Of a DNA stretch of 39,161 nt, positions 26,424 to 36,663 are shown in pieces. Location of the stretch: the NCBI GenBank assembly GCA_016795105.1, contig JAEUIH010000068.1:1-39161 (forward strand), given 5' to 3'. The stretch's first letter is position 1, and every line of letters starts with the position of its first letter. Source of the DNA: Planctomyces sp. GTDB lineage: Bacteria; Planctomycetota; Planctomycetia; Planctomycetales; Planctomycetaceae. Position numbers and translations under genes: made by a program. The notes under the pieces were generated by a model. That model saw only the letters and a list, made by a program, of their open reading frames with translations, did no database searches and was not told where the DNA came from.

Positions 26424-27752
26424 TTAGTAGCGATAGTGAGCTGGCTTGTACGGTCCAGTGACTGGAACACCGATGTACTTCGCCTGTTCAGGAGTCAATA
26501 CTTCGAGTTTCGCGCCCAGCTTGGACAGGTGCAGGCGAGCTACTTCTTCGTCAAGTTCTTTTGGCAGCATATGAACACCAATGGTGTACTTGCTGGTTTC
26601 TGTCCAAAGAGCAATCTGAGCCATAACCTGATTGGTAAAGCTGTTGCTCATTACGAACGACGGATGACCGGTGGCACAGCCGAGGTTCACAAGTCGACCT
26701 TCTGCAAGAACGATAATTGCCTTCCCGTCCGGGTAGACATATTTATCAACCGGACCACCTTCGTCCGCAGCAGTTTTGATGTTGATACGATTAATGTCCT
26801 TGCGATTCTTCAGATAAGAAATCTGAATTTCTGAATCGAAATGTCCGATGTTGCAGACGATTGCCTGATGTTTCATTCGGTCCATGTGGCTTCCGCGAAT
26901 GACATCCAGGTTTCCTGTGGCCGTTACGAAGATGTCGCCAATTGCAGCGGCTTCATCCATTGGCAGCACCTGATAACCTTCCATGCATGCCTGAAGTGCA
27001 CAGATCGGGTCAATTTCTGTAACGATGACACGAGCACCGAGTCCATCCATTGCATCAGCACAGCCCTTTCCGACGTCTCCGTAACCGCAGACAACGACGA
27101 CTTTGCCGGCGACCATCACATCGGTTGCTCGCTTGATTCCGTCGGCCAGCGATTCGCGACAACCGTAGAGGTTATCGAACTTGCTCTTGGTGACAGAGTC
27201 ATTCACGTTGATTGCAGGAACGGCCAGCTTGCCCTGTTCGAGCATCTGGTGAAGGCGATGAACGCCGGTTGTTGTTTCTTCTGAGAGCCCCTTGATACCC
27301 TTCAGCAATTCAGGGAATTTGTCGTGAACCATGATCGTCAGGTCACCACCGTCGTCCAGGATCATGTTGAGCGGCTGACCGTCCGGGAAAATCAGAGTCT
27401 GTTCAATACACCAGTCGAATTCCTGTTCATTCATGCCTTTCCAGGCATAGACAGGAACCCCGCTCGCTGCGATTGCAGCAGCGGCATGGTCCTGAGTGGA
27501 GAAAATGTTGCAGCTGGACCATTGCACTTCAGCACCAAGTGCTGTGAGAGTTTCGATCAGGACAGCCGTCTGAATTGTCATGTGAAGGCAGCCAGCGATC
27601 CGAGCGCCTTTCAGGGGCTGGGACGGACCATACTTTTCTCGAAGTGCCATCAGGCCCGGCATTTCGACTTCGGCCATTTCGATTTCTTTGCGGCCAAGCT
27701 CTGCCAGCTTGATATCGGCGACTTTGTACGGCAGTGCAGAAACAGTACTCAT
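26424..27752 (-). CDS. ahcY: S-adenosylhomocysteine hydrolase
   Basis: The 442-residue cytoplasmic enzyme splits S-adenosylhomocysteine into adenosine and homocysteine in the activated methyl cycle. Visible are [13 protein letters not shown] near the N-terminus, Asp134 in ILDDGGD, Glu159 in SEETTTG, Lys189/Asp193/Asn194 in TKSKFDN, and the NAD-binding GYGDVGKG at 223-230. It ends PAHYRY, the usual C-terminal tail that closes over a neighbouring subunit. Length is typical for the bacterial enzyme. No SAH riboswitch could be recognised in the 455 bases upstream. Confidence 0.97.
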   Translation of the reverse strand: MSTVSALPYKVADIKLAELGRKEIEMAEVEMPGLMALREKYGPSQPLKGARIAGCLHMTIQTAVLIETLTALGAEVQWSSCNIFSTQDHAAAAIAASGVPVYAWKGMNEQEFDWCIEQTLIFPDGQPLNMILDDGGDLTIMVHDKFPELLKGIKGLSEETTTGVHRLHQMLEQGKLAVPAINVNDSVTKSKFDNLYGCRESLADGIKRATDVMVAGKVVVVCGYGDVGKGCADAMDGLGARVIVTEIDPICALQACMEGYQVLPMDEAAAIGDIFVTATGNLDVIRGSHMDRMKHQAIVCNIGHFDSEIQISYLKNRKDINRINIKTAADEGGPVDKYVYPDGKAIIVLAEGRLVNLGCATGHPSFVMSNSFTNQVMAQIALWTETSKYTIGVHMLPKELDEEVARLHLSKLGAKLEVLTPEQAKYIGVPVTGPYKPAHYRY

Positions 27753-28207
27753 GGAACACAGTCTTTCAGAAAAAATGGCTCACTCAAATTCGCGACGAAT
27801 CTGACACTGCGGCCGCGGACAAAAGCGGCACACAAACAGGAGATCCCACAACTCTCTTCGCGATCCGCCAAACACATCACAGCCTTAACGGACTTTTCCA
27901 GAGCCTCGGAACGTGGGTTTGAACGCGAAAAATATGGAAAAACGGGCCTCTTGGCAACAACGACTCTCGAAAACTCGGGGTTTTTCGCAAGACACTCACA
28001 AAAGCACGTTTGTCAACGGGTTTTCGGCCCGGATTTGGCAATCCTGACAGAAAGTCCAACTCTGCTGTTTCGATGCTTGACTGGACCCTGATCGAGTTTA
28101 GGCTTCAACGTGAAGTTTTCCACTGGTCACTGCTACCTGCGTTGTCATCCTGCGTTCTTAAGCCGACAAGAGGTCGGTTTCCCTGCCTACATCCGGAGTT
28201 CCCGCCT
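27753..28207. other. 455-bp divergent intergenic region
   Basis: No gene is supported between ahcY (minus) and the DUF1549 gene (plus). It should hold both promoters. The frame of the plus-strand gene is open from 28010 but lacks recognisable protein sequence before 28208. A small hairpin (CCGAC, 5-base loop, GTCGG) lies at 28163-28177 in the leader. I see no riboswitch, tRNA or repeat family here. Confidence 0.5.
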
Positions 28208-30691
28208 ATGGCCCGCCTGCTGAAATCCGTTGCGATATGTTTGTCGTTCCTGCCGGGATCGCTGCTCTTCGCTGACCCCGGATTACTGCGATCGGCTGAC
28301 ATCGTCAGACTGGAAGTGACTCCAGCTGATGACCAGCAAGTCATTGCGATTCGCACGACTGATGCTCGGCAGCAGATTATCGTCAGCGCTGTTCACAGCG
28401 ATGGCAGTGTCACTGATGTGACTCGGGAATCCGTCTTTTCAATGTCTCAGGAGGGGATCATCCGGGTCGATTCCACAGGGCTGGCGATTCCCATGGCAGA
28501 TGGAGAAATCCAGCTGACTGCAACTCATGCGGAAAAATCGGCCTCCGTCCGGGTGACAGTCTCCGGCTTTGCACATCCACTCCCGATCAACTTTCGGAAC
28601 CAGGTTGTTCCCGTTTTCACCAAACTGGGTTGTAATGGAGGAGGCTGTCACGGAAAGTCGGGCGGTCAGAACGGTTTCAAACTGTCATTGCTGGGCTTTT
28701 ACCCGGAAGATGACTTTGAATTCCTGCGAAAGGAATCCCGCGGACGTCGAATCTTTCCGGGAGTTCCGAGCGAAAGTCTGTTGCTCAGGAAAGCAATTGG
28801 CAGATCGCCTCACGGCGGTGGTCGTCGAATGGAGCAGGACAGCTATGAGTACGGATTGCTTGTTCGCTGGATCGAACAGGGGATGCCATATGGTTCGGAT
28901 TCAGACCCATTCGTGACTCAGATCCGCTGTGTGCCCGATGGTCGAATCATGAAGCGAAACTCCCAGCAGCAGATTGCTGTGATTGCAACCTACAGTGATG
29001 GCACAACGGAAGACGTGACCCGCATGGCTCTGTTTGAGCCCAATGATGCGGAAATGGCGGAGTGCAGTGTGACCGGACTTGTGACGACTCACGATCTTTC
29101 CGGTGAAGTCGCCATCATGGCTCGATTCCAGGGACAGGTTGCCACGTTTCGTGCGACGCTGCCACTGGGTGCAGATACGTCGCGGATGCCCGAGCCCGGA
29201 AATCTGGTCGATGCTGCCGTCTTTAATAAGCTCAAACTGCTTGGAATTCCGACATCAGAGCCCTGTGACGATGCAACATTCCTGCGGCGAGTCTCCCTGG
29301 ATGTCGCTGGCATCATGCCGACCGAAGCGGAGGTCCGCGAGTTCACGGCAGATCCTGCGGCTGATAAACGGGATCGCCTGATTGATCGGCTTCTTGACAG
29401 CCCCGCATATGCGGACCACTTCGCAAACAAGTGGAACTTTGTGCTGCGGAACAAGAAAGAGAGTGGTGAAGACACCCCTGCGACAATGCTGTTCCATCGC
29501 TGGTTATGGAACAATTTCTATGACAATAAACCGTACAATGAAATTGTGCGGGAGATCATTTCGGCATCCGGAGATCCAATGATCAACCCGGCTGTCACAT
29601 GGTACCGGGATGTTGACAGCGTTGAAGAACAGGTCGAAGACACCGCTCAGCTGTTCCTTGGGATCAGAATTCAGTGTGCCCGCTGCCACCATCATCCATT
29701 TGAGAAATGGAGCCAGGACGATTACTACGGAATGGCTGCGTTTTATAATCGAGTCGGCAAGAAGGTCATTCCGAATGCCAGCGGGAACATGCGAGATCGT
29801 CGAGTCTTCCATAATGAAGGCGCTGCTACGGCCTCGAATCCCCGATCCGGAAAGAGTCTGAAGCCAACAGGGCTCGGAGCTCCGCAACCCTACGATGTTT
29901 CGCCCGAACAGGATCCTCGAGTCCGGCTGGCCGACTGGATGAGTGACCCTCAGAATCCGTTCTTCGCGAAGGCACTTGTAAATCGTTACTGGAAGCACTT
30001 CTTTAATCGCGGAATCGTCGAACCGGAAGACGATATGCGTGCAACGAACCCGCCCGCCAACCCGGAGCTGCTCGACGCTCTGGCCAATCGATTTATCGAG
30101 TCCGGATTTGACCTCAAGGATCTTGTCCGCACGATCTGTCGCTCAAAGACTTATCAGCTCAGTAGTCTGCCAAACGAATTCAACGGTAACGACAAACAGA
30201 ATTTTTCGAGATACTACCCACGAAGGCTGAGTGCGGAAGTTCTGTATGACGCGTTCCACCAGGTGACCGGGACATCTCAGAGTTTCGGCGGTATGCCAAC
30301 CGGAACGCGTGCAATTCAGCTGGCGGATGCTTCCAACGGACCTTATTTCCTTCAGGTGTTTGGTCAGCCAAAAGGGGACACCGCCTGTGAATGCGAACGA
30401 AGTATGGATGCCAACCTTGCTCAGAGTCTGCATCTTCTGAACGGCAAAGAGATTCAGGAAAAAATTGCAGCTGAGACGGGTCGAGCAGCTGTTCTTGCGA
30501 AAGACTCCGAACGGTCTACCGAAGAGAAGATGTCCGAACTGTATCGATGGGTGTTTGGTCGCGAGCCAAACGCATCGGAGATGGAAACAGCCGTCAGTTA
30601 TTTGAAGCGAAATGCTGAGAATCCTCGTCCTGGCTACGAAGACATTCTTTGGGCACTGATCAATACCAAAGAGTTTCAGTTCAACCACTAG
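28208..30691 (+). CDS. Secreted DUF1549/DUF1553 planctomycete protein with Ig-like segments
   Basis: The 827-residue product has a signal peptide (about residues 1-22). Residues 32-120 and about 235-320 look like bacterial Ig-like (Big2) domains with SDGSVTDVTRES and SDGTTEDVTRM. Between them is a cysteine motif CNGGGCHG (Cys142, Cys147, His148). DUF1549 spans about 334-555 and includes CARCHHHP (Cys490, Cys493, His494), a CxxCH-type site. DUF1553 follows at about 575-820 (DPQNPFFAKALVNRYWKHFF). These domains are nearly restricted to planctomycetes and relatives and have been linked, without proof, to carbohydrate breakdown and redox. The usual DUF1501 partner gene is absent; a PPC-domain gene follows after 51 bases. 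The ATG at 28208 has CGGAG about 10 bases upstream. Confidence 0.9.
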   Translation: MARLLKSVAICLSFLPGSLLFADPGLLRSADIVRLEVTPADDQQVIAIRTTDARQQIIVSAVHSDGSVTDVTRESVFSMSQEGIIRVDSTGLAIPMADGEIQLTATHAEKSASVRVTVSGFAHPLPINFRNQVVPVFTKLGCNGGGCHGKSGGQNGFKLSLLGFYPEDDFEFLRKESRGRRIFPGVPSESLLLRKAIGRSPHGGGRRMEQDSYEYGLLVRWIEQGMPYGSDSDPFVTQIRCVPDGRIMKRNSQQQIAVIATYSDGTTEDVTRMALFEPNDAEMAECSVTGLVTTHDLSGEVAIMARFQGQVATFRATLPLGADTSRMPEPGNLVDAAVFNKLKLLGIPTSEPCDDATFLRRVSLDVAGIMPTEAEVREFTADPAADKRDRLIDRLLDSPAYADHFANKWNFVLRNKKESGEDTPATMLFHRWLWNNFYDNKPYNEIVREIISASGDPMINPAVTWYRDVDSVEEQVEDTAQLFLGIRIQCARCHHHPFEKWSQDDYYGMAAFYNRVGKKVIPNASGNMRDRRVFHNEGAATASNPRSGKSLKPTGLGAPQPYDVSPEQDPRVRLADWMSDPQNPFFAKALVNRYWKHFFNRGIVEPEDDMRATNPPANPELLDALANRFIESGFDLKDLVRTICRSKTYQLSSLPNEFNGNDKQNFSRYYPRRLSAEVLYDAFHQVTGTSQSFGGMPTGTRAIQLADASNGPYFLQVFGQPKGDTACECERSMDANLAQSLHLLNGKEIQEKIAAETGRAAVLAKDSERSTEEKMSELYRWVFGREPNASEMETAVSYLKRNAENPRPGYEDILWALINTKEFQFNH

Positions 30692-30742
30692 TCTTCGCGT
30701 TTCGACGAACGCTTCGTACCCTTCAACGGAAAATTTCGCACA

Positions 30743-33700
30743 ATGAAACAGACGTTGCTCACGTTGTGCTGTTTGTGCCTTGCGCTTTCAGGTTCTTTCA
30801 TTCCTGACACTGCATGTGCTCAGTTGCCACAAACGCGGATTACTTCGGTGTTCCCGGCTGGCGCTCAGGCAGGTACCACAGCAGAAATTACTGTGACCGG
30901 TGGAACAGATCTCGATGAAGTCGATCAGCTGATCTTCAGCCATCCAGGGATCACCGCCATCCAAAAAAAGGATGCGAACGGAAATCCGGTTGCGTCAACC
31001 TTTGTTGTTGCAGTTGATGCCACCGTTCCTGCGGGACTTTACGATGCTCGTGTGCGGGGACTGTTCGGGATCAGCAATCCGAGGACATTTCGTGTTGATA
31101 ACGTTCCGGAATCTGCCGAAACCGAACCAAACAATGAGATCGCTCAGGCGACTGCTTTGCCGTTTGGTTCGGTCGTCAATGCTCGATCGAATGGCGGAGC
31201 CGATATCGACTTCTTCAGGATTCCGGTGGCTGCCGGACAAACGATCGTGGTGCGTTCAGAGGCTGCTCGCCTTGATTCACTGATGCAGCCGGCAGTTCAG
31301 CTCTTCAATAGTTCCGGCCGACGCCTGCAGGAATCTCGCAGGATGTTCGGTCAGGATGCGGTCATGGTGTACACGTCGCCGGTGGCAGAAGATCTGATCG
31401 TGCGAGTGTCAGATATCGTGTACGGTGGTGGTAATGAGTATGTGTATCGATTGTGTGTGGACTCACGTCCGCAGGTGGATTTCGTGCTTCCTCTTGTCGT
31501 CAGTCGAGATCAGCCTTCGGATGTCACTGTGTTTGGACGGAACCTGCCCGGCGGTCAGCCAACATCGATGAAGATTGGGAATACTCCGCTGCAGCAGAAA
31601 ATCGTTCGTGTTGAGCCGGCAGCGCTTTCATCGAGTGCAGCTGGATTCCCTTCGTATTCGGCCTCACTCGAAACCGTCTGGTGGAATGGCAGCGAAGGCA
31701 GCCTGATTCCTGTTTGTCCTGCTGCATCTGCCGGGCAGAGTGAAATCGAAGATGGGACTGAGCCCACGCTGGCATTGCCGCTGGACCTGAGCGGATCGTT
31801 TCATGGCAAAGACGAAGATGCTGTTCGGTTCAATGCAGCCAAAGGCGAAACGTGGGTCATCGATGTGTTTGCTCACAGTATCGGTTCAACTGCCGATCCG
31901 TTGCTGATGGTTGAGAAGGTTGTCAAGGCGGCTGATGGAACTGAAACCTTTGCAAGACTGGCTACAGAAGACGACAACAAACAGAACCCTGGCGGGAATG
32001 ATCTGCCAACCCTGAATTCAGACCCCTCGTTTACACTGGCTGTGCCGGAAGACGGCACATATCGAGTTCGCCTGCGGGATCGATATGCAGACTCTCGAAC
32101 TGACCCGCGACTGGTCTGGCGACTTACGATTCGTAAACCGGCTCCCGATTTTCGCATTGTCGTTTTCGATTCATTTCCGTCAGCGGACGGGCTGCAGCCA
32201 TCATCATCCGGTGCAATTTCACTCAGAAAAGGCGGCAATTACCAGTTGCCTGTCTATGTCTTTCGGCAGGACGGACACAATGAGTCCGTCTGGATCAACG
32301 CGGAAAATCTTCCTGAAGGCGTAACGTGTCCGGGAGCTCTGATCGGACCGGGTCAGGTTTCGGCAGTTCTGGTGTTGAGTGCTTCCGAGAGTGCGAGCGA
32401 ACTTGCTGTTCCAGTGTTGGTCTCCGGCAGGAGCGGCGGTGGAGAATCGGCTGTAACACGCCTCGCTCAGGTTGCCACGCTGGTTCATGATCCATTGAAT
32501 GGAATGCCGCGAACGGCTCGCATGTCGGATTCACTGGTCGTTGGAGTGATGAAAGATGATCAGCCATTTTCAATCAGTATTGAACCCATAGTTGCAGACC
32601 TCAGTCAGGATCAGCAATTGCTCGTGCCGGTGAAGCTGATTCGGCGGCAGGGTTTTGACGGAAAAGTGGATTTCACATTTCTCGGACTTCCCGCAAACAC
32701 GGATGCTCCTGCTTTCGCGATCGATAAAGGACAGGAAACGGCAATTGCGAGATTGTTTATCAAGGATAACGTCGCGCCAACCGGAAGCACGATCGTCATT
32801 AGTGGAACCGCACCTGTACCTTATCGACGAAATCCCTGGTTGTCGGTGAGGGCTCAGGAGAAAGTTGCCGCCGCTGCCGCAGCTTTGGCCACCAGACAAC
32901 AGGGGCTGACGGACGCAGATGCTGCATTGAAAGCCAGTCAGCAGAAAGTGACTCAGGCCACAGAACAGATCGCTGCCCTGGCTAAGGAAATTGAAAGCTA
33001 TCTGGTCGCACAGAAACCTCTTGCGGAGAAGTTCACGGCCTCGCTGTCGGAGTACAAGGCATCCACAACAGACCTGGCATCACTCCGCGACAGGCTGGCA
33101 GCGACACAATCATCATCTGCATCAACACCTGAGCAGATCGATGCGGCCGTTAAAGCGGTTGCCGAAGCGACGGCTGTTGTCGAAGCTGCCTCGGTGAAGC
33201 TTGTGGCACTCAATGAAAAGACGCTTGAACTTTCAAAAGCCCTGGCAGATGTTCGGCAACAGGAGGCAGCGAAGGTCGCAGAGAAAACGACAGCCGAGGC
33301 TTCGATGCCGGAACTGATGAAAGCTGTCGAAGCTGCAACTGCGGCACTTGCGGAAGCACAAAAGCAGTCTGATCTGGCGCAGAATGAAAAGAAAGCTGCC
33401 GACGAAGCATTCGCTAAGGCAGAAGAAGCAACAAAACCAAACAACGTGAATGTTCGCACGATATCAGCGCCAATTCAGATCACTGTGCACGCCGCGCCGG
33501 CCAAACTCACGGCTCAGGTGCCCGATGGAGGTACCATCAGGAAAGGCGCGACCATTCAGATCAAAGCCACGATTGCCCGGAAGAATGGATTCGCCGGTCC
33601 GATGCAGATCACACTTGTGACACCACCCGGAGTGACGGGGCTAAGTGCAGAGCCTGTAACTATTGCTGCTGATCAGACGGAGGGAACGCTGATCCTGGCA

Positions 33701-33817
33701 GCCGCAGCGGACGCCGCTGTGGCGGATATTCCAAACGTAGTTCTTCGAGCAACCGGCGATGTCGGTGGCCGAGCGGCTGCTGTTGATTTTCCCACGCAGT
33801 TGAAAGTGACCGAATGA
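30743..33817 (+). CDS. Secreted PPC-domain protein with long coiled coil
   Basis: The 1024-residue product starts with a signal peptide (MKQTLLTLCCLCLALSGS, cleavage near ACA). An Ig-like beta domain comes first (RITSVFPAGAQAGTTAEI). A bacterial pre-peptidase C-terminal (PPC) domain spans about 125-245 (ETEPNNEIAQATAL...DIDFFRIPVAAGQT), and a second PPC-like region about 335-465 (GKDEDAVRFNAAKGETW). Ala/Lys/Glu/Gln-rich coiled coil fills about 704-896, then a final beta domain. No catalytic motif is seen, so a structural or binding role outside the cytoplasm is likely. Its stop overlaps the next start by ATGA, so the two are translationally coupled. Confidence 0.82.
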   Translation: MKQTLLTLCCLCLALSGSFIPDTACAQLPQTRITSVFPAGAQAGTTAEITVTGGTDLDEVDQLIFSHPGITAIQKKDANGNPVASTFVVAVDATVPAGLYDARVRGLFGISNPRTFRVDNVPESAETEPNNEIAQATALPFGSVVNARSNGGADIDFFRIPVAAGQTIVVRSEAARLDSLMQPAVQLFNSSGRRLQESRRMFGQDAVMVYTSPVAEDLIVRVSDIVYGGGNEYVYRLCVDSRPQVDFVLPLVVSRDQPSDVTVFGRNLPGGQPTSMKIGNTPLQQKIVRVEPAALSSSAAGFPSYSASLETVWWNGSEGSLIPVCPAASAGQSEIEDGTEPTLALPLDLSGSFHGKDEDAVRFNAAKGETWVIDVFAHSIGSTADPLLMVEKVVKAADGTETFARLATEDDNKQNPGGNDLPTLNSDPSFTLAVPEDGTYRVRLRDRYADSRTDPRLVWRLTIRKPAPDFRIVVFDSFPSADGLQPSSSGAISLRKGGNYQLPVYVFRQDGHNESVWINAENLPEGVTCPGALIGPGQVSAVLVLSASESASELAVPVLVSGRSGGGESAVTRLAQVATLVHDPLNGMPRTARMSDSLVVGVMKDDQPFSISIEPIVADLSQDQQLLVPVKLIRRQGFDGKVDFTFLGLPANTDAPAFAIDKGQETAIARLFIKDNVAPTGSTIVISGTAPVPYRRNPWLSVRAQEKVAAAAAALATRQQGLTDADAALKASQQKVTQATEQIAALAKEIESYLVAQKPLAEKFTASLSEYKASTTDLASLRDRLAATQSSSASTPEQIDAAVKAVAEATAVVEAASVKLVALNEKTLELSKALADVRQQEAAKVAEKTTAEASMPELMKAVEAATAALAEAQKQSDLAQNEKKAADEAFAKAEEATKPNNVNVRTISAPIQITVHAAPAKLTAQVPDGGTIRKGATIQIKATIARKNGFAGPMQITLVTPPGVTGLSAEPVTIAADQTEGTLILAAAADAAVADIPNVVLRATGDVGGRAAAVDFPTQLKVTE

Positions 33818-36630
33818 AAACCATCGTGTTCAGACAGCTGGTCCTGACGAGCTTGTGGATCGCGTCATCTCAGATCTTCCTGACGTCCGTATATGCAGGT
33901 CCGTTGGGCCTTGACGAGGAACAGCCGATTGTAGCCGAACCGGCTCAACTTGGTCGGCCGGTCGAGTTCGAACGGGATGTCTACCCAATTCTCGAAGCAA
34001 ACTGTATCGCCTGCCACAACGCAGCGACGGCAGAGAATCAGCTGATCCTCGAGAATGCAGCAGCGATCATCAAAGGTGGCACGGCCGGACCATCGGTAAT
34101 TCCCGGAAAGCCTGATGAGAGTTTGTTCATCAAGGTTGCTGCGAGAACTGAAGAGCCCGTGATGCCTCCCTGGCCTAACGATGTGCAGGCAAAAAAGCTG
34201 ACTCCTGCTGAGCTTGGGATCCTGCGGCAGTGGGTAGCAGAAGGTGCACTTGGCGGAGCAACAGCAAAGGCTGTTGCCATGAACTGGCAGCCGATCAACG
34301 ATCAGCTGAAAGCGGTTTATTCCGTAGATGTGGATCAGTCAGGACGCTTTGTAGCTGCCGGGCGGGGTGGAAAAGTCACCGTTTACGATCTGGCAGTGAA
34401 CACGAACGTTGCACGGTTGGATGATGCGGCCATACATCCGGCCGGAGGTCCGGCTGTCGCGCATCGAGATTATGTTCACGCGATCGCATTTCATCCATCG
34501 GGTGAATTGCTGGCAACCAGCGGATTTCAGGAAGTGAAACTCTGGCAGCGACAGACGTTGTCTGTATCGGCTCCCACCACCCTTCCTCCAGGAACAACAG
34601 TCTGGGCGGTGACCGGAGACGGCAGTTTGCTTGCGATCGCTGGAACTTCTCCGGGATTGACAATCATTCGAGCTGCAGACGGATCATCAGTTGTACAGAC
34701 GGAATCTGATGGGCAAGTCGTGACAGCGGTTTCCGTGTTGCCGGGAGAGGTCGCACGTATTGTGGCACTGCTGGCGGATGGACGAATTCAGGTCTCAGCG
34801 GCCGCGGGGGGAGAAGTGTTGTCTCGCAGCGAGCCCATGCCGGTACCCGGTACCGCGATTGCTGTAATCGCGGGCGGACAAAAAATTGTGGTGCAGGGAA
34901 ATGACGGGATCGTTCGCCTCTTTAGCGTTGCTGCTGATACCAGCGCCGTGGCTGCGGTCGGAGAGATCAAGTCCGAGGCCGGTGCGATCGTACGGATCGA
35001 ATCAGATGGTACAGCACTTGCGACTTTGACGGGCCAAAAGGTTGAGGTCTGGAAAGGCGAAGACGGGACTCGGCTCTCAATGATTGACCTTCCTGCCGCA
35101 GTCGTTGATCTGAGTCTGGACACCACCACAGATCGATTGGCGACTGGACTTGCAGATGGTCAGGTGTTGCTGTGGGCGATCAAAGAACCAAAGCAGATTG
35201 CTGTTCTGAACCAGGACCTGTCGGCGATCAGAACACTTCGAAAGCTGGAAACAGACAAATCAATTCGCGATTCTCGAACAGCTGTTCTGAAGTCACAGGT
35301 GGAAGAAGCGGAAAAGGAAGTTGTTGCACAGAAAGACGCTGAGACAAAATCGAGGGCCGAACTTGAGAAGGCTGTAGCAGCAACAGGCGAAGCGCAGAAG
35401 AAATTCGATGAAGCGGCCGCTGCCGCAGTGGCTGCAAAGACGGCACTCGACGCAAAGGCGGACGACGCAGCTCTGAAGCAGGCTTCAGAAGCCGCTGACA
35501 AAGCGCAGACGGCCGCACAGGAAGCGCTGAATGCGGCTTCGTCAGCTCAACTGCTTGCTCAGAAGAGCGTCGACTTTGCAGCAGCCGCAGTGACTCGAGC
35601 TGAGGGCCGTGTGGCCGAACGAAAGACCCAGCACGAAAGTGCTCAACAGGAATCCGTCGCTGCAACAGCCGCCGCGGAAGCTGCCAAGCCCGCTGCCGCT
35701 GCGGTGATACCATCAGCGTTTTGTCGGTTGGTCGCTGCAGGTCAGCTTGTTGCTGCATCAGATGCTGCGGGCACTATTCGCCTCTGGAAGGCCGTCGATG
35801 GTGTTGCCATCGATGTCCTGCCGGCAAGCCCCGAGTTTGGTGGCATCACCTCAATCAAGGCGAACGGAAATATGGTTTGGCTGAGCGACAGTCAGAATCG
35901 ACTGGTCTCTCGGTCTGTTCTGCCTGGCTGGTCGCTGCGAGCAACTTTGGGAACTTCAACAGACACAGCTCCATCTGTGTTTGTGGATCGAGTATTGTCG
36001 CTGGCGTTCTCTCCGGATGGCAGTTTGCTTGCGGCTGGTGGAGGTGAAGCGTCTCGCTCCGGTCAGGTGACACTCTGGAATGTTCAGGATCAAACACTGG
36101 TTCGTGAGCTCAAAGATGCTCACAGCGACACTGTGTATGGGCTGGAATTCTCGCCGGATGGCAAATTGCTTGCGACTGCTTCTGCGGACAAGTTTGCCAA
36201 GGTGTTTGACGTATCGACCGGCAATCATGTGCAGTCGTATGAGGGGCATACTCATCATGTCATGGACATTGCATGGAAAGCTGACCGCACGGTTCTTGCC
36301 AGTGCCGGAGCGGACAATGCAATTAAAGTCTGGAACGCCGAAACGGGTGAGCAGGCGAGAACTATCTCGACGTATACCAAGCAGGTTACCTCCCTCCAGT
36401 TCGTGGGGCTCCAGGACAACATGCTGAGCAGCAGTGGAGATAAACGAGTCTTCCTGCACGCTGCATCCAGTGGTGGTGCGGTTCGTGAATTCGGAGGAAG
36501 TCCGGATTATGTTTACCGAGCTGCAGTGACACCGGATGGGTCGATCGTGGCGGCTGGCTGTGAAGACGGTGTGCTGAGAATCTGGAATGGTGCTGACGGG
36601 AAAGAGATCGTGAAGTTTCCGGCCGAGTGA
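33814..36630 (+). CDS. Secreted planctomycete cytochrome c fused to WD40 repeats
   Basis: The 938-residue product has a signal peptide (about 1-28) and a planctomycete-type cytochrome c domain at about 50-150, with heme motif CIACH (Cys64, Cys67, His68) and a possible Met ligand in EPVMPPWP. WD40-type blades follow at about 160-465 and again at 628-938 (SPDGSLLAAGGG, SPDGKLLATASADKFAKVFDV, ASAGADNAIKVW). A coiled coil rich in Ala, Glu and Lys at about 467-627 separates the two blade groups. Heme binding is inferred from CxxCH. It is coupled to the PPC gene and shares the coiled-coil feature with it; a joint extracytoplasmic complex is plausible. Confidence 0.88.
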   Translation: MKTIVFRQLVLTSLWIASSQIFLTSVYAGPLGLDEEQPIVAEPAQLGRPVEFERDVYPILEANCIACHNAATAENQLILENAAAIIKGGTAGPSVIPGKPDESLFIKVAARTEEPVMPPWPNDVQAKKLTPAELGILRQWVAEGALGGATAKAVAMNWQPINDQLKAVYSVDVDQSGRFVAAGRGGKVTVYDLAVNTNVARLDDAAIHPAGGPAVAHRDYVHAIAFHPSGELLATSGFQEVKLWQRQTLSVSAPTTLPPGTTVWAVTGDGSLLAIAGTSPGLTIIRAADGSSVVQTESDGQVVTAVSVLPGEVARIVALLADGRIQVSAAAGGEVLSRSEPMPVPGTAIAVIAGGQKIVVQGNDGIVRLFSVAADTSAVAAVGEIKSEAGAIVRIESDGTALATLTGQKVEVWKGEDGTRLSMIDLPAAVVDLSLDTTTDRLATGLADGQVLLWAIKEPKQIAVLNQDLSAIRTLRKLETDKSIRDSRTAVLKSQVEEAEKEVVAQKDAETKSRAELEKAVAATGEAQKKFDEAAAAAVAAKTALDAKADDAALKQASEAADKAQTAAQEALNAASSAQLLAQKSVDFAAAAVTRAEGRVAERKTQHESAQQESVAATAAAEAAKPAAAAVIPSAFCRLVAAGQLVAASDAAGTIRLWKAVDGVAIDVLPASPEFGGITSIKANGNMVWLSDSQNRLVSRSVLPGWSLRATLGTSTDTAPSVFVDRVLSLAFSPDGSLLAAGGGEASRSGQVTLWNVQDQTLVRELKDAHSDTVYGLEFSPDGKLLATASADKFAKVFDVSTGNHVQSYEGHTHHVMDIAWKADRTVLASAGADNAIKVWNAETGEQARTISTYTKQVTSLQFVGLQDNMLSSSGDKRVFLHAASSGGAVREFGGSPDYVYRAAVTPDGSIVAAGCEDGVLRIWNGADGKEIVKFPAE

Positions 36631-36663
36631 TCCGGGGACACAGCTTGAGCAAAGAGAACTGCA

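Noticed and set aside
27753-28000. Possible SAH riboswitch upstream of ahcY
   Set aside because: I looked for the conserved riboswitch core on the minus strand and could not find it; a covariance search would be needed to exclude it.
27324-28091. 255-codon plus-strand open frame
   Set aside because: Antisense to the ahcY N-terminal half and its leader; no family resemblance.
28163-28177. Small hairpin CCGAC/GTCGG in the DUF1549 gene leader
   Set aside because: Only five base pairs, with no sign of a conserved regulatory RNA.
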